Assembly (NCBI GenBank): GCA_021029095.1
Contig: JAJOHG010000217.1
Coordinates: 1 to 43,753 of the forward strand
DNA: 43,753 nucleotides
From: Phellopilus nigrolimitatus
Taxonomy: Eukaryota; Basidiomycota; Agaricomycetes; Hymenochaetales; Hymenochaetaceae
Reading direction: 5' to 3'
Below, piece by piece: positions 9,788-21,684 of the stretch. A model generated the notes under the pieces. That model did no database searches, had not been told where the DNA came from, and saw nothing but the letters and a program-made list of their open reading frames with translations. Within the stretch, counting starts at the first letter, position 1. Every line of letters begins with the position of its first letter. Made by a program: the position numbers and the translations under genes.

Positions 9788-10362
9788 TAACAAATTCGGA
9801 GGGTCTCGTTTTCTCACACGTCCAGAGCATCAAAATAAAGATTCATACCACAAGAATGAAACCGCACGCGACTACTACTGGAACACAGTTGATCACTGTT
9901 GTGCTGCCCCCAACAAGCCTCAACAATCTGTCACTGGATGTTTGTAGTACTTAGGCATGAGAACCCTGAGTGCACAGAAAACATGCAACCACAACATCAG
10001 ACAAGTAAATGGGAAGACAACTCTTATATTATTGATCAAGTCACACAAAAACTACATAATAAAACCCCTCATGAGTCATCTAATGACCTCTCAGCAACGG
10101 CTTCATCGAGGTCAGAAGTTAGTGTAGCTCCAAAAATTGCTGAAAGCCGAAGCGATCAGACGAGTTCGGATGTGTAATTTGCAATCAGCAAAAGACTGTG
10201 CCTCGGTAAAAACCTCACTGGCGACAGTACATGCCCGAGCACAAGAGATAAGGAACACAATTTGCTGACTCGCGCATTTTGTACACGATTAGTGGCGCAC
10301 GGACCACGGCTCGCTTATGGAGTCAGTGAGCCTTGATAGACTTATCGACATGAGTCACTAAG
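9788..10362. other. Intergenic, no gene recognised
   Basis: AT-rich spacer upstream of the tRNA (which is on minus). It shares the 13-mer AGGCATGAGAACC (9953-9965) with the inner part of the Tc1/mariner right end (near 6834), possibly a scrap of a related element. Plus-strand frames here have no recognisable content. Confidence 0.35.
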
Positions 10363-10539
10363 TTAGTATTCCAAAGTCAGTATTGGGTGTGTACTTTTGA
10401 GTCGCACGGCTGTCTTCAGCACTTTCTTCAGGCTCCGTAAGGATGATGATCGAGGGAGTTTCACTTCTTTGACCTTAGCTTTGCCCCTTCCACGCTTCGT
10501 TGACTCCTTCCTCTTCTCAAGTGTGTCCGAAGGGCGCAT
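10363..10539 (-). CDS. Hypothetical small basic protein, 58 aa (possibly the 3' half of a broken gene)
   Basis: The ATG at 10539 opens MRPSDTLEKRKESTKRG and continues through a lysine/arginine-rich stretch (KAKVKEVKLPR) to TAA at 10363. Directly upstream, in the neighbouring frame (from ATG 10667), an acidic Ser/Asp-rich stretch SDSEYCDSSDSSDCG leads into the same point. The two frames overlap at TGCGCCCTTCG (10527-10537); one extra C there would join them into a single protein of about 100 aa. I recognise no family. It is either a short gene, a frame-shifted remnant, or chance. Confidence 0.3.
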   Translation of the reverse strand: MRPSDTLEKRKESTKRGRGKAKVKEVKLPRSSSLRSLKKVLKTAVRLKSTHPILTLEY

Positions 10540-10993
10540 TCATTTTCGTCCCAGTCCGATTGACGCGTCTCCTCATAGTACCCGCAGTCAGAACTGTCAG
10601 AGGAATCGCAATATTCAGAATCCGACTCCTGCACGGAGTTGCGAGGCCTTCTCGCACTTCTCGCCATAATCCCGTGCTAAGTAGAGGGTTTTTCAAGGTC
10701 TATGTGAGATCTTGTTCCCGTGTTCGGCGGAAGAAGCGCACTAACTTGGGGTGGGCGCTAAATAGCTGAGTGCAAACCTTTAAATCCTTATATAAAATAA
10801 AATAAAATCCGAAATTAGCAACAGCCATGTCTTCTGCCGTGTTGCCACCGCAGAGCCACAAATTCATCTTGATTCTGAACTCATGAAACGGTATGTCGGT
10901 GATCTCGGACGTCGATGCAGACATAAGTTCTGCGTTCAGAAATTTGCCCTATAACCAAGGCCATATCGTCGACGAGAACATACCCTTGACCAT

Positions 10994-12293
10994 ATGTCCC
11001 TTGACACCAATATTCAGATTTCGAGGTCTCGAGTCGCTATCATCACGGGCGCGGCGGGAGATCTTGGACGTGCTATCGCGTTGCGTCTCGCATCTGACGG
11101 CTTTCTCCTCGCTCTGACAGACCTTCCGGAGCGCGAAACAGATCTCGTCTCGTTAGTCGCCGAAATTGATAAAGCTCAGATCGCCTCAAAGGCCGATGTA
11201 TTATATGTAACTGGTGATATATCCGTGGAAGCAGACGTACAGCGCATCGTAGATGCGACGGTTGAGAAGTTCGGGAATCTCGATGTTGTACGTCTAAGCT
11301 GCCCTTTTCAATCCAATTATTTACTATACTTATGACCTGAGGTCTAAAAAAGATGGTGTCGAATGCCGCGATCTTCAAAAGCTTATCTATCGATGCCAGT
11401 AAGCTTCGTGAAGACCATTTTCATCCAGCATTGATCTGACAAACTTTACCAGTGGATTCAGAGACTTGGGATAAAATCTTTTCTGTGAATGTCCGCGGTA
11501 TGATGCTCTGCTACAAGTGGGCCGCGAAACAGATGGTCAAGCAGGGAAGAGGCGGAAAGCTCATCGGTGATTTAGAGCAGGCTATCAATTCTCAAATATT
11601 CTCAAAACTGACTCCGTCGTTTTCGTAGGCGGCTGCTCTGTTGCTGGGCTTACCGGTATGTGCTGTTGACTCCATAGGCGCCGGCATGCCTTCTTATACA
11701 GGCATTCCAGGTGCACCGCTCTGTTCTGCGTATTGCGCCAGCAAATTCGCCGTTCGAGGTTTGACTCAGACGGCAGGTGAGCCGCTCAAAGCCTTATACA
11801 AGCCTTCCGATGATTTTGTTTTCTCTTCAGCCATGGAGTACGCTTCAAAGGGTATAACCGCGAACGCCTACGCACCTGGCTTCATCGGGGGCACTAGAAT
11901 GTGTGAGCAACAAACAAACACGCATGCTCATATATCGTTGGTTCTCTTACAGCGTGATTTTAGTTGGTGAACTCCGCGACCAAGCCGAAGAACTGATGGG
12001 AATTCCTCAGGGAGGGTTTGAACAATATGTATGCCTTAGTTTGGATTCCTCCCCGAAGACGAAAACAGATCGACTGACTTGAAAACATGTCACTAGGCGA
12101 CAACTCACACGATCAAGCTCGGAAAGCTCGGCAGACCAGAGGACATCGCATGTCTGGTTTCATTCCTGGCATCGAAGGGCTCAGCATACATCACAGGTGG
12201 GAAAGGCTTGACTTTTATTTCTCTATGCCACGTTCGCTGACCGCGCGCACAGGCCAAACGTACTCGTGCGATGGAGGTATGCATATTGCCTAA
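10994..12293 (+). CDS. Short-chain dehydrogenase/reductase (SDR, classical type)
   Basis: NAD(P)-dependent oxidoreductase of the classical SDR family; the FAVRGLTQ context resembles acetoin/diacetyl reductases, but the substrate cannot be read from sequence. Nine exons: 10994-11287, 11353-11398, 11453-11566, 11629-11655, 11711-11776, 11831-11902, 11964-12028, 12097-12196 and 12253-12293, giving 274 aa. Visible motifs: cofactor loop TGAAGDLG (residues 18-25), SNAAIF after the first intron, Ser of SVAG (155), YCASK (catalytic Tyr168 and Lys172), and a C-terminal ITGQTYSCDGG block. Exon 5 has two in-frame acceptors 9 nt apart (exon starting 11702 or 11711). I chose the downstream one because it restores the usual 13-residue Ser-Tyr spacing. 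Confidence 0.92.
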
Positions 12294-12692
12294 TAGCATA
12301 TACATGCAAATCTTCATGTAGGATACATATTTTAATAAAATGATTCCATTATACTTCCACTGTGCGTGTAGCAACACATGACAAGTGTTGAAAAAGCACC
12401 ACCAGTCTGATACACGGCATCCAGCTATCCTGCTGCAAACTGCAGAGCTGTGCATGCACAAAGTAGATTCGGATGAATTCACCCTCCTGACGAAGAAGCG
12501 GAGCGAGTCGATGCACCAAGTGTACAAACTCTGAAGAAGAGCAACTGGTAGTTTTCGGAAGCCTTCGGTATTCGCTGATGAATAGTCATTGAGATGTGCA
12601 ACGCATCTGAAGCGCCGACTCTGCAAAACTTTGATCAGTATCCTAGATATGACCGACAAAGTGATCGAAATACATACTAAGCTCGGCTCATC
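12294..12692. other. Convergent intergenic region
   Basis: Spacer between the 3' ends of the SDR gene (plus) and BET5 (minus). AT-rich near 12300-12360; no gene or RNA seen. The long minus-strand frame here is antisense to the SDR exons and has no family content. Confidence 0.5.
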
Positions 12693-13464
12693 TCAACTGA
12701 AGAATTGCAGACCTCTCACGAGACGGTCAACACTCGCACGAAAGTACTCGTTATCGATTCCTTGATCACGCGAGTCCATTGGCATGAGCGGGTTGCGTAC
12801 GACGTACTCGAGAAACGGGCCGGCGTAGATTTGTCGCAGCGCGAAGCGTACGGCTGACGCGTCTGCCTTAGGATCGGAAAGGAGCACGAACTTGTACAGC
12901 GTTGGTGTCTCATAGAGGTGCATCTTATACGCTGATGTGCGGTACGAAGTGAAGCTCTCGTCACTAGAGAACAAGCGATCAGTATATCAGAAGGAGAGAA
13001 AGGTATACACTCACCGTTTAGACAGTTTTTTCATCAAATTCCTCAACGACAGAATCACACCATAAACCAACTTCGCTTCCTCATCGAATGACAACGCGCT
13101 GCCTTGCGAAGGAGGTGGCATTTGCGTGTTCGCATTGCCTGGCCCTGGCGGCTTAGTATATTCCGGTTCTTCATTGACAGCGACCACGATCCCTGAGCTC
13201 GACAACAGCGTGTTTCTGGGACTGCTGAATGTTGATATCGGCATTTGCGTGCCGTCCGCAGTAGGTGATTGGTAGGATACGGCGCGAGAGACGGCGGGCA
13301 GAAGCGCATCCTTTCCTGCGGGCTTTGGCCGTTTCGTGCGATGCCAGTCGTGGTAGTAGATACACGTACAATGTCTACGAAAAAGTCATGGTTATTTACG
13401 CGTCGGTGTCACAAGAAAATGCGAAGGTATACCTGTCAAAGACGTAGAGGCTGTAGACCGTCAT
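12693..13464 (-). CDS. BET5: TRAPP complex subunit BET5 / TRAPPC1
   Basis: Longin-fold core subunit of the TRAPP tethering complex, the exchange factor for the Ypt1/Rab1 GTPase in ER-Golgi traffic. Three exons: 13464-13433, 13374-13015 and 12963-12693, GT-AG introns, 220 aa. N-terminus MTVYSLYVFDRHC and YYHDWHRTKRPK match the family start. Then a Ser/Pro-rich insertion of about 75 residues (near 30-105) separates it from FDEEAKLVYGVILSLRNL. The C-terminal part has TSAYKMHLYETPTLYKFV and FLEYVVRNPLMP, ending GLQFFS. Animal and yeast orthologues are about 145-160 aa; the extra length is the insertion. The start lies about 230 nt downstream of the FUN30 stop on the same strand, so its promoter must be in that gap. 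Confidence 0.95.
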
Positions 13465-13695
13465 CTCAAGATTGCGGCAAGAGGTCAAGCAGCACTTCCA
13501 TTTACATCAACGGTCTTGTGAGTCCACGCCGATCGTTCAAGAATCGAGAGAACAACAAAAACGAATTGTTCGATAGCATCCAGCAACTGCAACAGATATC
13601 ACAGACTAAATTACAAAAATGAATGAGAGGGAGGAAAAGAAAAATTAGGTGGAGATAAAAATATAATCGAATATCGAATATCCATGTACCCTCCT

Positions 13696-16600
13696 CTATG
13701 AGCCCTCTAAATCTGTCAGCTCAGATTCCGAATCCATAGCCATAGCTTTAACGGCCGCCTTTTTGGCAGCAGACGACTTTGTACCATTGACAGCAGGTGG
13801 TGCCTGTCCGTCACCAGGCTCCTTCCTTTCTTCCTCCTCGAACTGCTTTCGCAGCGTGTCCATCAAGCTCGTCCGCATGATCTTCTCCGTCTTCTCCTCC
13901 CCACCCCCAGCGCCAGATTCATCTGCGTCGCCGGCAACCGCCTCATCGAGAGCAAGTTTCGTCTCTCCAAGCCGGAGCATATCCTCCTCGATCGTCCCGC
14001 GTGAAATGAGCTTGACAATCTCGACATCCCGCTTCTGGCCAATTCGGTATGCACGATCTGCAGCCTGCCGATCATTATGCGGATTGAAGTCTTGGTCGAA
14101 GAGTATCACAACGGATGCAGCAGTAAGGTTGATACCCATGCCGCCTGCTTTCGTCGAGAGAAGGAAGACAGGGATGGATTGGTCTTCGGTGAACTCGTCG
14201 ACAAGACCTTGTCGAACGTCGACGGCCGTCGAACCCGTCAGGACAAGGTGTTTGATGGACCTCTGCTTGAGAATAACTTGCAGAATGTCGAGAATTTGGG
14301 TAAACTATAGGTCGAAGCAAATGTATTAGCGCAATGACTACGGCTGAGATTTATGCAACAAACCTGAGAGAAGATTAAGCATTTCCTATCCTCCGCTTTG
14401 TAACGCTCCAAAAGTTCAAGCATGGCCTTGACTTTACCGGCCTCAACATAACAGCTCTCATCCAATAAGAACTTCCGTGTAGACTGTGATGAAGAGTTTC
14501 AATATGATATACTTCCTCGAAGTCTCATAGGATAGAGCGAACGAGCCTTGTACGTCCTGCAGAATGCCTGGAGCTCCGCGTCTGTCATGACTTCCATGTC
14601 CTCGTTCACGTATTCAAAAATGGCACCGCGCTTTTTGAAATCCGGCTCTTTCAGAAGCACGCGCGTCATGGACGCCAACGTCGAATCCGTGAACTGTGTG
14701 CGGAAGAGCATCGGGTGCGAAGCCGCTTTGCGAAGGTCCATAAGCACGTTTGACGTATTTTCCGAGTACTTCTTATCCTTCGCGCGGGGATTGCTTCGTC
14801 CCTTCTTCTGTTGCTGCTTGCCGTTCTGTTGCTGCTTGCCACCGCCTTTCGTGCCCGGGCCGTCCGGGTCGTCAGATGGTACAGTCTCTTTGTCTTCGGT
14901 CTCAGCGAGTACCATCTTCCGCGAACGCTGCTTTGCGTCGTCGTAAATTGTCTTCTGAATGGGAGTGAGGGGGCACCATTCAATACGCTCAGTCTTTTTC
15001 GGAAGGTCTTTGAGCACCTAGAACCAAACTTGCCTCAATTTCCGCGAACGAGGATAGGAATTAGAATGCGCACCTGATCCTTCCGCCGACGAAGAACAAA
15101 AGGAGTCATCATCATCTTCGCCCTTTTTACGCGTTCTTCAGCAAGCAGCTGTCTGGAATCGCCCCTCACTTTGAAGATCGCGCGCAAAGAATTCTGGGTC
15201 TCGTCTCCTCCAAATTGGTCAGGAAGAATAAAATTCATGACGGACTACATAGCAAAATTTTGAGGATGATGACAACAAAAGCAAGTTCGGAGAAAAAGAC
15301 GGACCACAAGCTCTTGCAAATTGTTTTGCAGAGGCGTACCGGTAAGCAGCAGTTTCCATTCGGAGCCTATCCGAGTCAAGGCCGTGTACCGCTGCGATTG
15401 AAAGTTCTTGAGGACGTGACCCTCATCAAATACACAGGTCTGGAGACACGATGAAGCAGGATAAATTAAGACAAATTTGTTAACCTGTAAACCAAGATCA
15501 CTCACATTCCATGGGATCTTGCGCATGAACTTCCTGTCCCTTTCGTCGCCGACAGCCAGGTTGTATGTCGTGATAAGGACTTCCCAGGGCTTTATCTTTG
15601 TCTGTCGGCATCCCAGTTGTGTCCGCAGAAGATCATCGCGTAAGCCAGGTCGTTCATCCTTGTTCCCGTAATACGTCGTGATTGAGATAGACGGTGCAAA
15701 TCGCTCGAACTCACGACACCAGTTTTCAAGTGTCGAGGAGCTACAACAAAGGCTTACTGAGAAAGAAAAGTCTTCGACAGGTGGTTATCCACTTACGGTA
15801 CTACAATAAGGTGTGGTCCAGCGCAGCCTTGCTCTTTCAACTGAGCGAAGAAGGCTATCACTTGCACGGTCTTGCCAAGACCTAAGTATTTGGATGTTAG
15901 AGCAGCTCAACAAATCGAAAGACGATTTTTTTATCTTCATACATACCCATCTCGTCAGCCAGGATGCAGCTATATTTTTTTGAGTGAAGAAGGCGCAGCC
16001 AATTGATACCGATAAGTTGATAGTCCTTAAGCTGGACACCGGGAGCAAGCATAGAAGGAGCCTTAGCGATGAAACCGCTAGTCGAAGACGTGTCAGAGAT
16101 CGAGACAAGGTTGATGGCGCCGTCATCAGACACGTCCGGTGTGGACGACCGCATCGTTTCCTTCTCTTTGCCCTTTCCTTTACTAGTCCAGCCGGCGATT
16201 GCTCTCTTCAGTTCGTCACCTATGCGCTCGCAGCCCTGCAGAATATCGTCTACGGCACCATATCCTCGATAGATGGTCGTGCACTCCTCGAACATACGAG
16301 GACTAATTCCAGCCGGTCCGGCCTTCTTCTTTCCCTGGCTCAATTTCTTCACTAAGTCATCGACAGAGTCAAACGGTCGCAAAGATATGATCTTCTCTGC
16401 TTGCTCCGGTGTACAACCTGCGAAGAGTAAGATCGGGTAAAAACTAAGTGTTGGGAGATATATATACCTGTGAGCTCCCGAAGCGCATCCAACCCAAGCG
16501 CATTCAAATCATTGAAAGCTTTCTTCTCGAACCAGCCAACCTCTTCCACGACTTCTATAGGCTCATTCTCCGAATCAGATTCAATAACTTTTCTGCGAGG

Positions 16601-17753
16601 CTTACTGCGAGAAGGGCGAGGGCGAATAGGCGATGAATCAGGTTCGGCAGGTGCGGGGGACAACGGCGTAGACGACGACGACGGGGACGGCTGGTCAAGA
16701 ACAGCGCGCCTTTTATAAATGGACGACTTTGCTGCCATCTCCCTTTGATGCACGCGTTTTAACTCGCGCTCCTCGTCCACCTCCTTAACTTTCCCTATTA
16801 CTCTGACCGAATCCGATGTAGACGAAGACGGCGGCCCTTGGCGCACCCGAGGACTAAAATTGGTGTCTAAGAGGAGATTGGACGCTTTGCGTATGTCGCC
16901 CTTGGACATGTGGTAAGCTGCATCCACAGTCTCCCGATCCACCCACGCATTGGCAACACGAAACTTCTGGAGGGCGGTGTCGATTGGAGGGTCACCGCGG
17001 ACGTTGAGGGGCTTCGATGATCCTACGATGAGTGCCTTCACGTCGGGAAGGGACTCGTCAGAAGACATTGACGATGAGGATACCAGCAACCTGTTTATAC
17101 CCAGCTTGCGCTTCTGACCGGGGCGGGTTATTTCGGGCGACGTAGGGGACGTGGGGACTATCACGTCGAGCGGCTCAGAGCTGGACTGGTTGGTGTTGGC
17201 CCGCTTGCGTGGGCGTTCGTTATCGGAACCCTCATCGTCGTTGGCTGACCGCCGAAGAGGAGTAGGATTTGGACGCGTGATAGGCGCGTTGTTTACGACT
17301 GTGGACGCGACAAAACCGCTGGGTCTAGACAAGGGATCAGCACGGCCTTTCATGTTTTGTGACCAGGTATTGTGATGATTGAGGCCAGGTATCGATGGCA
17401 TATCGGACGAGTACTGGTAAGGGCGATATGGTTGGTATTTCGAGTCTTGGGCCAGCGGACTTGAATTGGGCACAAGAACTGTTCCGTTCGACGGTGTACT
17501 GGGGAAATAGCGAGAACTCGTCGTGGCGTCGCGCGACTGCGCTGGCGGATCAGACGACGCTCCCGTTGGCAAAGACATTGATGAAGATGCCTCAAGTGGT
17601 GACCGAGCATTTGGAAGCTGTTTCTGCTGCTGTCTAAAAGCAAATTGTGAAAGAGCAAGTCTCTGTCGAGGTAAATCGGCTATGAGTGCGCGGGCATACG
17701 ACATTGCACAAGCGACTGACCCTTGCCTCAGCGACATCTGGACCAGACGACAT
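13696..17753 (-). CDS. FUN30: SNF2-family chromatin remodelling ATPase, FUN30/SMARCAD1 type
   Basis: Ten exons: 17753-17721, 17662-16468, 16417-15947, 15881-15797, 15740-15506, 15439-15305, 15244-15074, 15017-14547, 14483-14364 and 14304-13696; about 1174 aa. The disordered N-terminus contains a CUE-like segment (near 240-275: [17 protein letters not shown]). The ATPase follows: DEMGLGKT (about 564-571), DEGH box (678-681), [21 protein letters not shown], then after a Gln/Lys-rich insert the helicase C half with [25 protein letters not shown] and [15 protein letters not shown] rather than DEAH, plus the N-terminal CUE-like part, point to FUN30/SMARCAD1, which acts in heterochromatin upkeep and DNA end resection. 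Intron 8 (14484-14546) is GC-AG; the others are GT-AG. The first 11-codon exon ([11 protein letters not shown]) is my choice; an unspliced start at 17737 is the alternative. Confidence 0.95.
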
Positions 17754-20498
17754 CGTTGAAAACCTTCACCCTCGTCGTGTTTATATGATGTTGACGAAGT
17801 TTAGTTGCGCACAACGACGCAGGCGACAGTGAGACGACAGCGAGAAAGACAATGTCCTCCGCGCCGTTCAACGCAATTGATCAACACAAGTTCTTCCCAC
17901 GTTCAACCACAGTGAACAAACACTCAACACAATGCAATACATGTAACAAACTAGGGAAGAGTCGGTGTAAAAGAGTAAAATTCATGTATTTATTCTGTAC
18001 ACTCTGATAGTAGCGTCAAGTAAAAGGAATTCTTTCAAGTTCACGAACATTAAGTAGTGTGGCTGATTACGGATGCTGCTGGAGACGTCGACAGTCACGG
18101 TGCTATAGGAAGTGATGACGAGTTGATTATCAGCCTGGAGGAGTCTGTATAATACAATCAAATGAAGTAAATAGATAGACTACTTACCACAATATATTGA
18201 AGTAAGATACGAGGTTAGGGCAGACAACTTGCGAAAGTGTAGAAGCGTGGCATCCTGGAGTAGTAAGCGAGGGCATTTCGAGGCTAATCGCATTATAGGC
18301 TAGAAAGAACGATTGCGTTATCAAAATTTGCAAAGAAAAAAGAAGATAACAATGAACGGAGAATAAAGTCAAGGCCAAGCTTAGGACGTAGCAAAGGGAT
18401 GGAGGTGGAACTGACCTAGTGTCCTTAAGGTCTAGATGCGGTAGCAGACAGGACAAGGAGCTGAGAAGAAAATCATAGACATAAGCAAGCTAAGCCACAA
18501 AATTCCTGTGAATGCGGTACATGGTAAAGTTTCAGTGTTAGAAGCCTTTCCGCACATGGAGTCGACTGTGTAGGAAACGGGGCGAGCACAGAAGAAACAC
18601 GACTGACGACATACTAAAGGCTAAGTTAGGCGGGAATGACAGCTTGGGCGCTTCAAACGAGTCTGCTGTACCGTCAAGCGAGAATACTTCTGGCGTGCGA
18701 GTTCTCGAGGACAGGTAGCCAACCTGCTGTCAAGTGAATATAATTAGACAATTGGCCGCAGGAGAATAGACGCGAGCAACTGCTCACGGGAGGGGAAAAC
18801 CTACGTGCAAACTAGACTCGACTTGGATAAGCTCCTAAGAAATTTCGTCTTGCCAACGCTGTCTCGGAAGCAAACGCGGAAGAAGGCAAGACGTGGCGAG
18901 AGTGCAGACACACTGCCGATCTGCTCGCACAACTGCATTTCTCTGGCGTTCTTAAAATATGCGTATCTGAAGCCAATCTTTGGTATGCTAAAGAAGTGTT
19001 TGAGTTGATTAGATACGAGCGCGAATCGAGCGGATGAACAGGCAACACTAAGACGGTCTGTCACTCACCGTCAACAGAGGCCAATTTTGGACGCAATTGA
19101 AATCAAGCGCCCGGCGGCATCATCAAATCTCCTACCAGCCGTCGCTACAAAGTGGAGACAATAAATGTCAGACTGGAAGCGCTCACAAAACTGGCGAAAT
19201 TAACTCTTGACGCTCAAAGTTTCGCAGAATGTAGCCCGACGGAAGCAAGATCTTTGAGCCTCCAATCAGCAAGTGACTTGTGTCCAATGTGAGTTATACT
19301 AATTGAAAAATATTCGGCTTACTGATGTACCGGTTGCTCATGAAACGTGGACCATGGAGGAGAAATCAAGTTCTAAAAGTATGCCTGTGTTCCGACTGAC
19401 GTTGGCTCAGAACACAAACTTCCTTGTCGGATCTTAGACATCGCGCGATGGTGCGGGCGCTCAGTTTTTGGAAAGAGTCTAGTGCCTAGCCTTGCAGGCG
19501 ATGCGTTGAAGATAACCGTAGGAGTGTTCAGTCTAGACTAGAAACTATCGTCTTTCCACCTGTCCAGGAGAACGGTATAATTCTACGGCCGACGAGACGC
19601 CCAGCAAGTTTTACGGCAGGAGGGCGATTAACGTTTGATGATCTTCGTGCGCGGTGGGACTGGGTGCTCACGAAGACAACTGGCGACAAGAGAGAAGAGC
19701 ACGTTAAGACCTTTATAGCCCACGTAAAGTGCCATTATACGAAGGAAGAACTTGATTTGGGTATAGATTGCAAATGCAAGGCGTAAGAGGTGACCCAGAG
19801 GAATTGATTCGGATGTTTCGCCGACGCATGCTACAGAATTGTATTTGCCTTCCATGACAATCCGTCATTAAGCCAGTGACTGAGTGCGCAACAATGAAAG
19901 AGAGACATACCTAAAAGGTTACGCTTTGCGGGTAGCTTCCATGACTCTACGTCCTCACCTAGGCGCTCACGAACTCCGAGCGTGTAAGAAACTCAGGCTA
20001 ATGACTGGAGGGCGAAAGCGCACTACAGCGGCGACGCCACCACAGCTTTCAATTGTTAGGACAATACAAAGCGGCGTGTGATTCGCCGTTGCTGTCGATC
20101 TGAATTCAGAGACTCGACCAATCCTTCTCGGGTATTGATCGTCCCCATGTCCTACACAACCCTGACAGCAAGGCAGTGAATATTGGGCGTGGCGTAGGCG
20201 GCACATGGATGAAACACACATGACGGTTTGAAAGCCAAGACCAACCGAAAAATCGAACGGAACGAGAAGAGCCAAGGCAGCCTCTCCGCGCAACCGAGAA
20301 AACTCGGAGATAGGCCACCTATTCCTGTGAATATTCATAACCAGATGCGGAGCAAGAGAATTCAAGATGTCATGAGTAGCCAAGACGATAACGTGCATGA
20401 GAACCAATGCGAATGGGCGGAGACGTGTTGCGGTTATCGTCGCGAGAGGCTCTGACGCGTTCAGTGATTTGAGGCGATGCTACTAAGTTTCTGAGAAG
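17754..20498. other. 2.7 kb without a recognised gene; some spliced-transcript signals
   Basis: No conserved protein found on either strand. On minus several exon-like open blocks sit next to good splice signals: for example a GTAAGT donor (near 18187) and ACAG acceptor (near 18144), and a TTTGTAG acceptor (near 19146) followed by an open block and a GTGAGT donor (near 19070). None gives a recognisable product. On plus, the ATG at 17851 opens a 52-codon frame (MSSAPFNAIDQHKFFPR) divergent from FUN30. The region could hold an unrecognised fast-evolving gene or spliced noncoding transcripts. Confidence 0.35.
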
Positions 20499-21050
20499 CT
20501 AAGACAAGATGGACGCTGAATCTGCCAGCTTACTAGTTGGGACATGCTCTGCCTCCAGATCTTGGTTACTTTGAAGGTGAATTGCGGTGTCCGCGGTGGT
20601 CGTCGTCAGTGTGAAGGCGCCCTCACGAACAACGGAGAAGCGACAGCTTATTTCAAATGATCCGTCTAATGTACCCGGTCCAGAAGTATTATAACAACCT
20701 GAAGGAGAGTGAAAAGGCCTAATCAATAACCAGGACCACTCGTCATGTAATTTTGCGGAATTCTCACGTACTGATAGTTGTCTTCTTTACGGGCGGGGAA
20801 GGTAACGTCACTGGGTCAGAATCAGCTGATTCAAATTTGATGCTGCTCGGTCGTTTAGAATGGCCAACGAGGAATGATCGTCCGTAGCTGCTCCTCGTCT
20901 GATCAGACATACTACCTGCGAATTGTGAGAAAAGAGCAAGTTATCGCGGACCGATTCTAACGAGCAATCCTACTCACGTTTCTTTCTCCTGGTCCTGTAG
21001 GAGGCAATGTAACAAGGCCGGCTTGGCTCGGTCGACCCTTCGTACACCAT
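20499..21050 (-). CDS. Unrecognised three-exon gene, 138 aa
   Basis: Exons 21050-20978, 20915-20772 and 20698-20499 join in phase through two canonical introns (62 nt GTGAGT..GCAG; 73 nt GTACGT..TCAG). The product starts MVYEGSTEPSRPCYIASYR, has a basic RTRRKKRS stretch at the first junction, a Ser/Pro-rich middle (LPSPPVKKTTI) and a Thr-rich part (AFTLTTTTADTAI), and ends ADSASILS. I see no signal peptide, membrane helix or known domain. The evidence that it is a gene is only that three open blocks and four splice sites fit together. It lies 3' of the carrier gene on the same strand. Confidence 0.5.
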
Positions 21051-21684
21051 ATGGCTATTCGTTAAAAGCAATTGCCTTTCGGGCTGTTAAAAGGGGCGCC
21101 AAGTACTAGCAGCCAAGAGAACTTCAATTGACAGGCGGAGTTCATTTGACTGGACATTTTCAGTCTCGACCAATATCCTAGTTAGCAGATTAATATACTA
21201 TCTGTGTAGAGGGCTCTGGCAGCCAATGTGAATGTGACTCGAGCGTCCTGTTTCCCAGTGCGTTGCACGCCTCGTTACTGAAGCCCGTGTCAAACGGAGT
21301 GCCCGACAACCTCGGTCCATTGTCCGCAGAACCGCTAAAGTAATCCAATCCGTCCATTTGCTTCTTGAACAAATGGAGTAGGATCAATGATCCCCGTGTA
21401 ACTCAGAAAAGCCCCGAATGTCAAGCTTGGGAAGTAGTGTTGCATGCTGGCAAGAGCAGAAGGTTCGTTCTGGTCACAGACGACGACCATGTACATGACG
21501 TAACCTCTTTTCACCGTCACAACAAAAGGCTGAGCATGATAGATGTTGAGAAAAATGTATTAATTGCTTTACAACGGATTTTGTACAATACGATATCTCA
21601 TAGGCACAAGCAAAATCAATCCAAATAGATTTAGATGGCATTGATGATGACGAAGCTTCGTCTTTAGTGTCAACGGATATTTCT
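21051..21684. other. Spacer with one exon-like block
   Basis: Between the 138-aa gene and the carrier stop codon. The minus strand at about 21187-21355 is open and reads MDGLDYFSGSADNG...EPSTQIVY to TAA, with no recognisable family and no clear upstream exon. It could be a small gene, an upstream exon of a neighbour, or noncoding. Confidence 0.3.

Noticed and set aside
12105..12659. 184-codon minus-strand frame
   Set aside because: Partly antisense to the last SDR exons and partly spacer; no recognisable motif.
17851..18009. Short plus-strand frame with CxxC (CNTCNKLGKSRC) divergent from FUN30
   Set aside because: Too short for a zinc finger domain call and no conserved context.
20106..20407. 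Long minus-strand frames in 19967-20407 as a membrane protein
   Set aside because: No family motif; hydrophobic stretches are short and the start is arbitrary.
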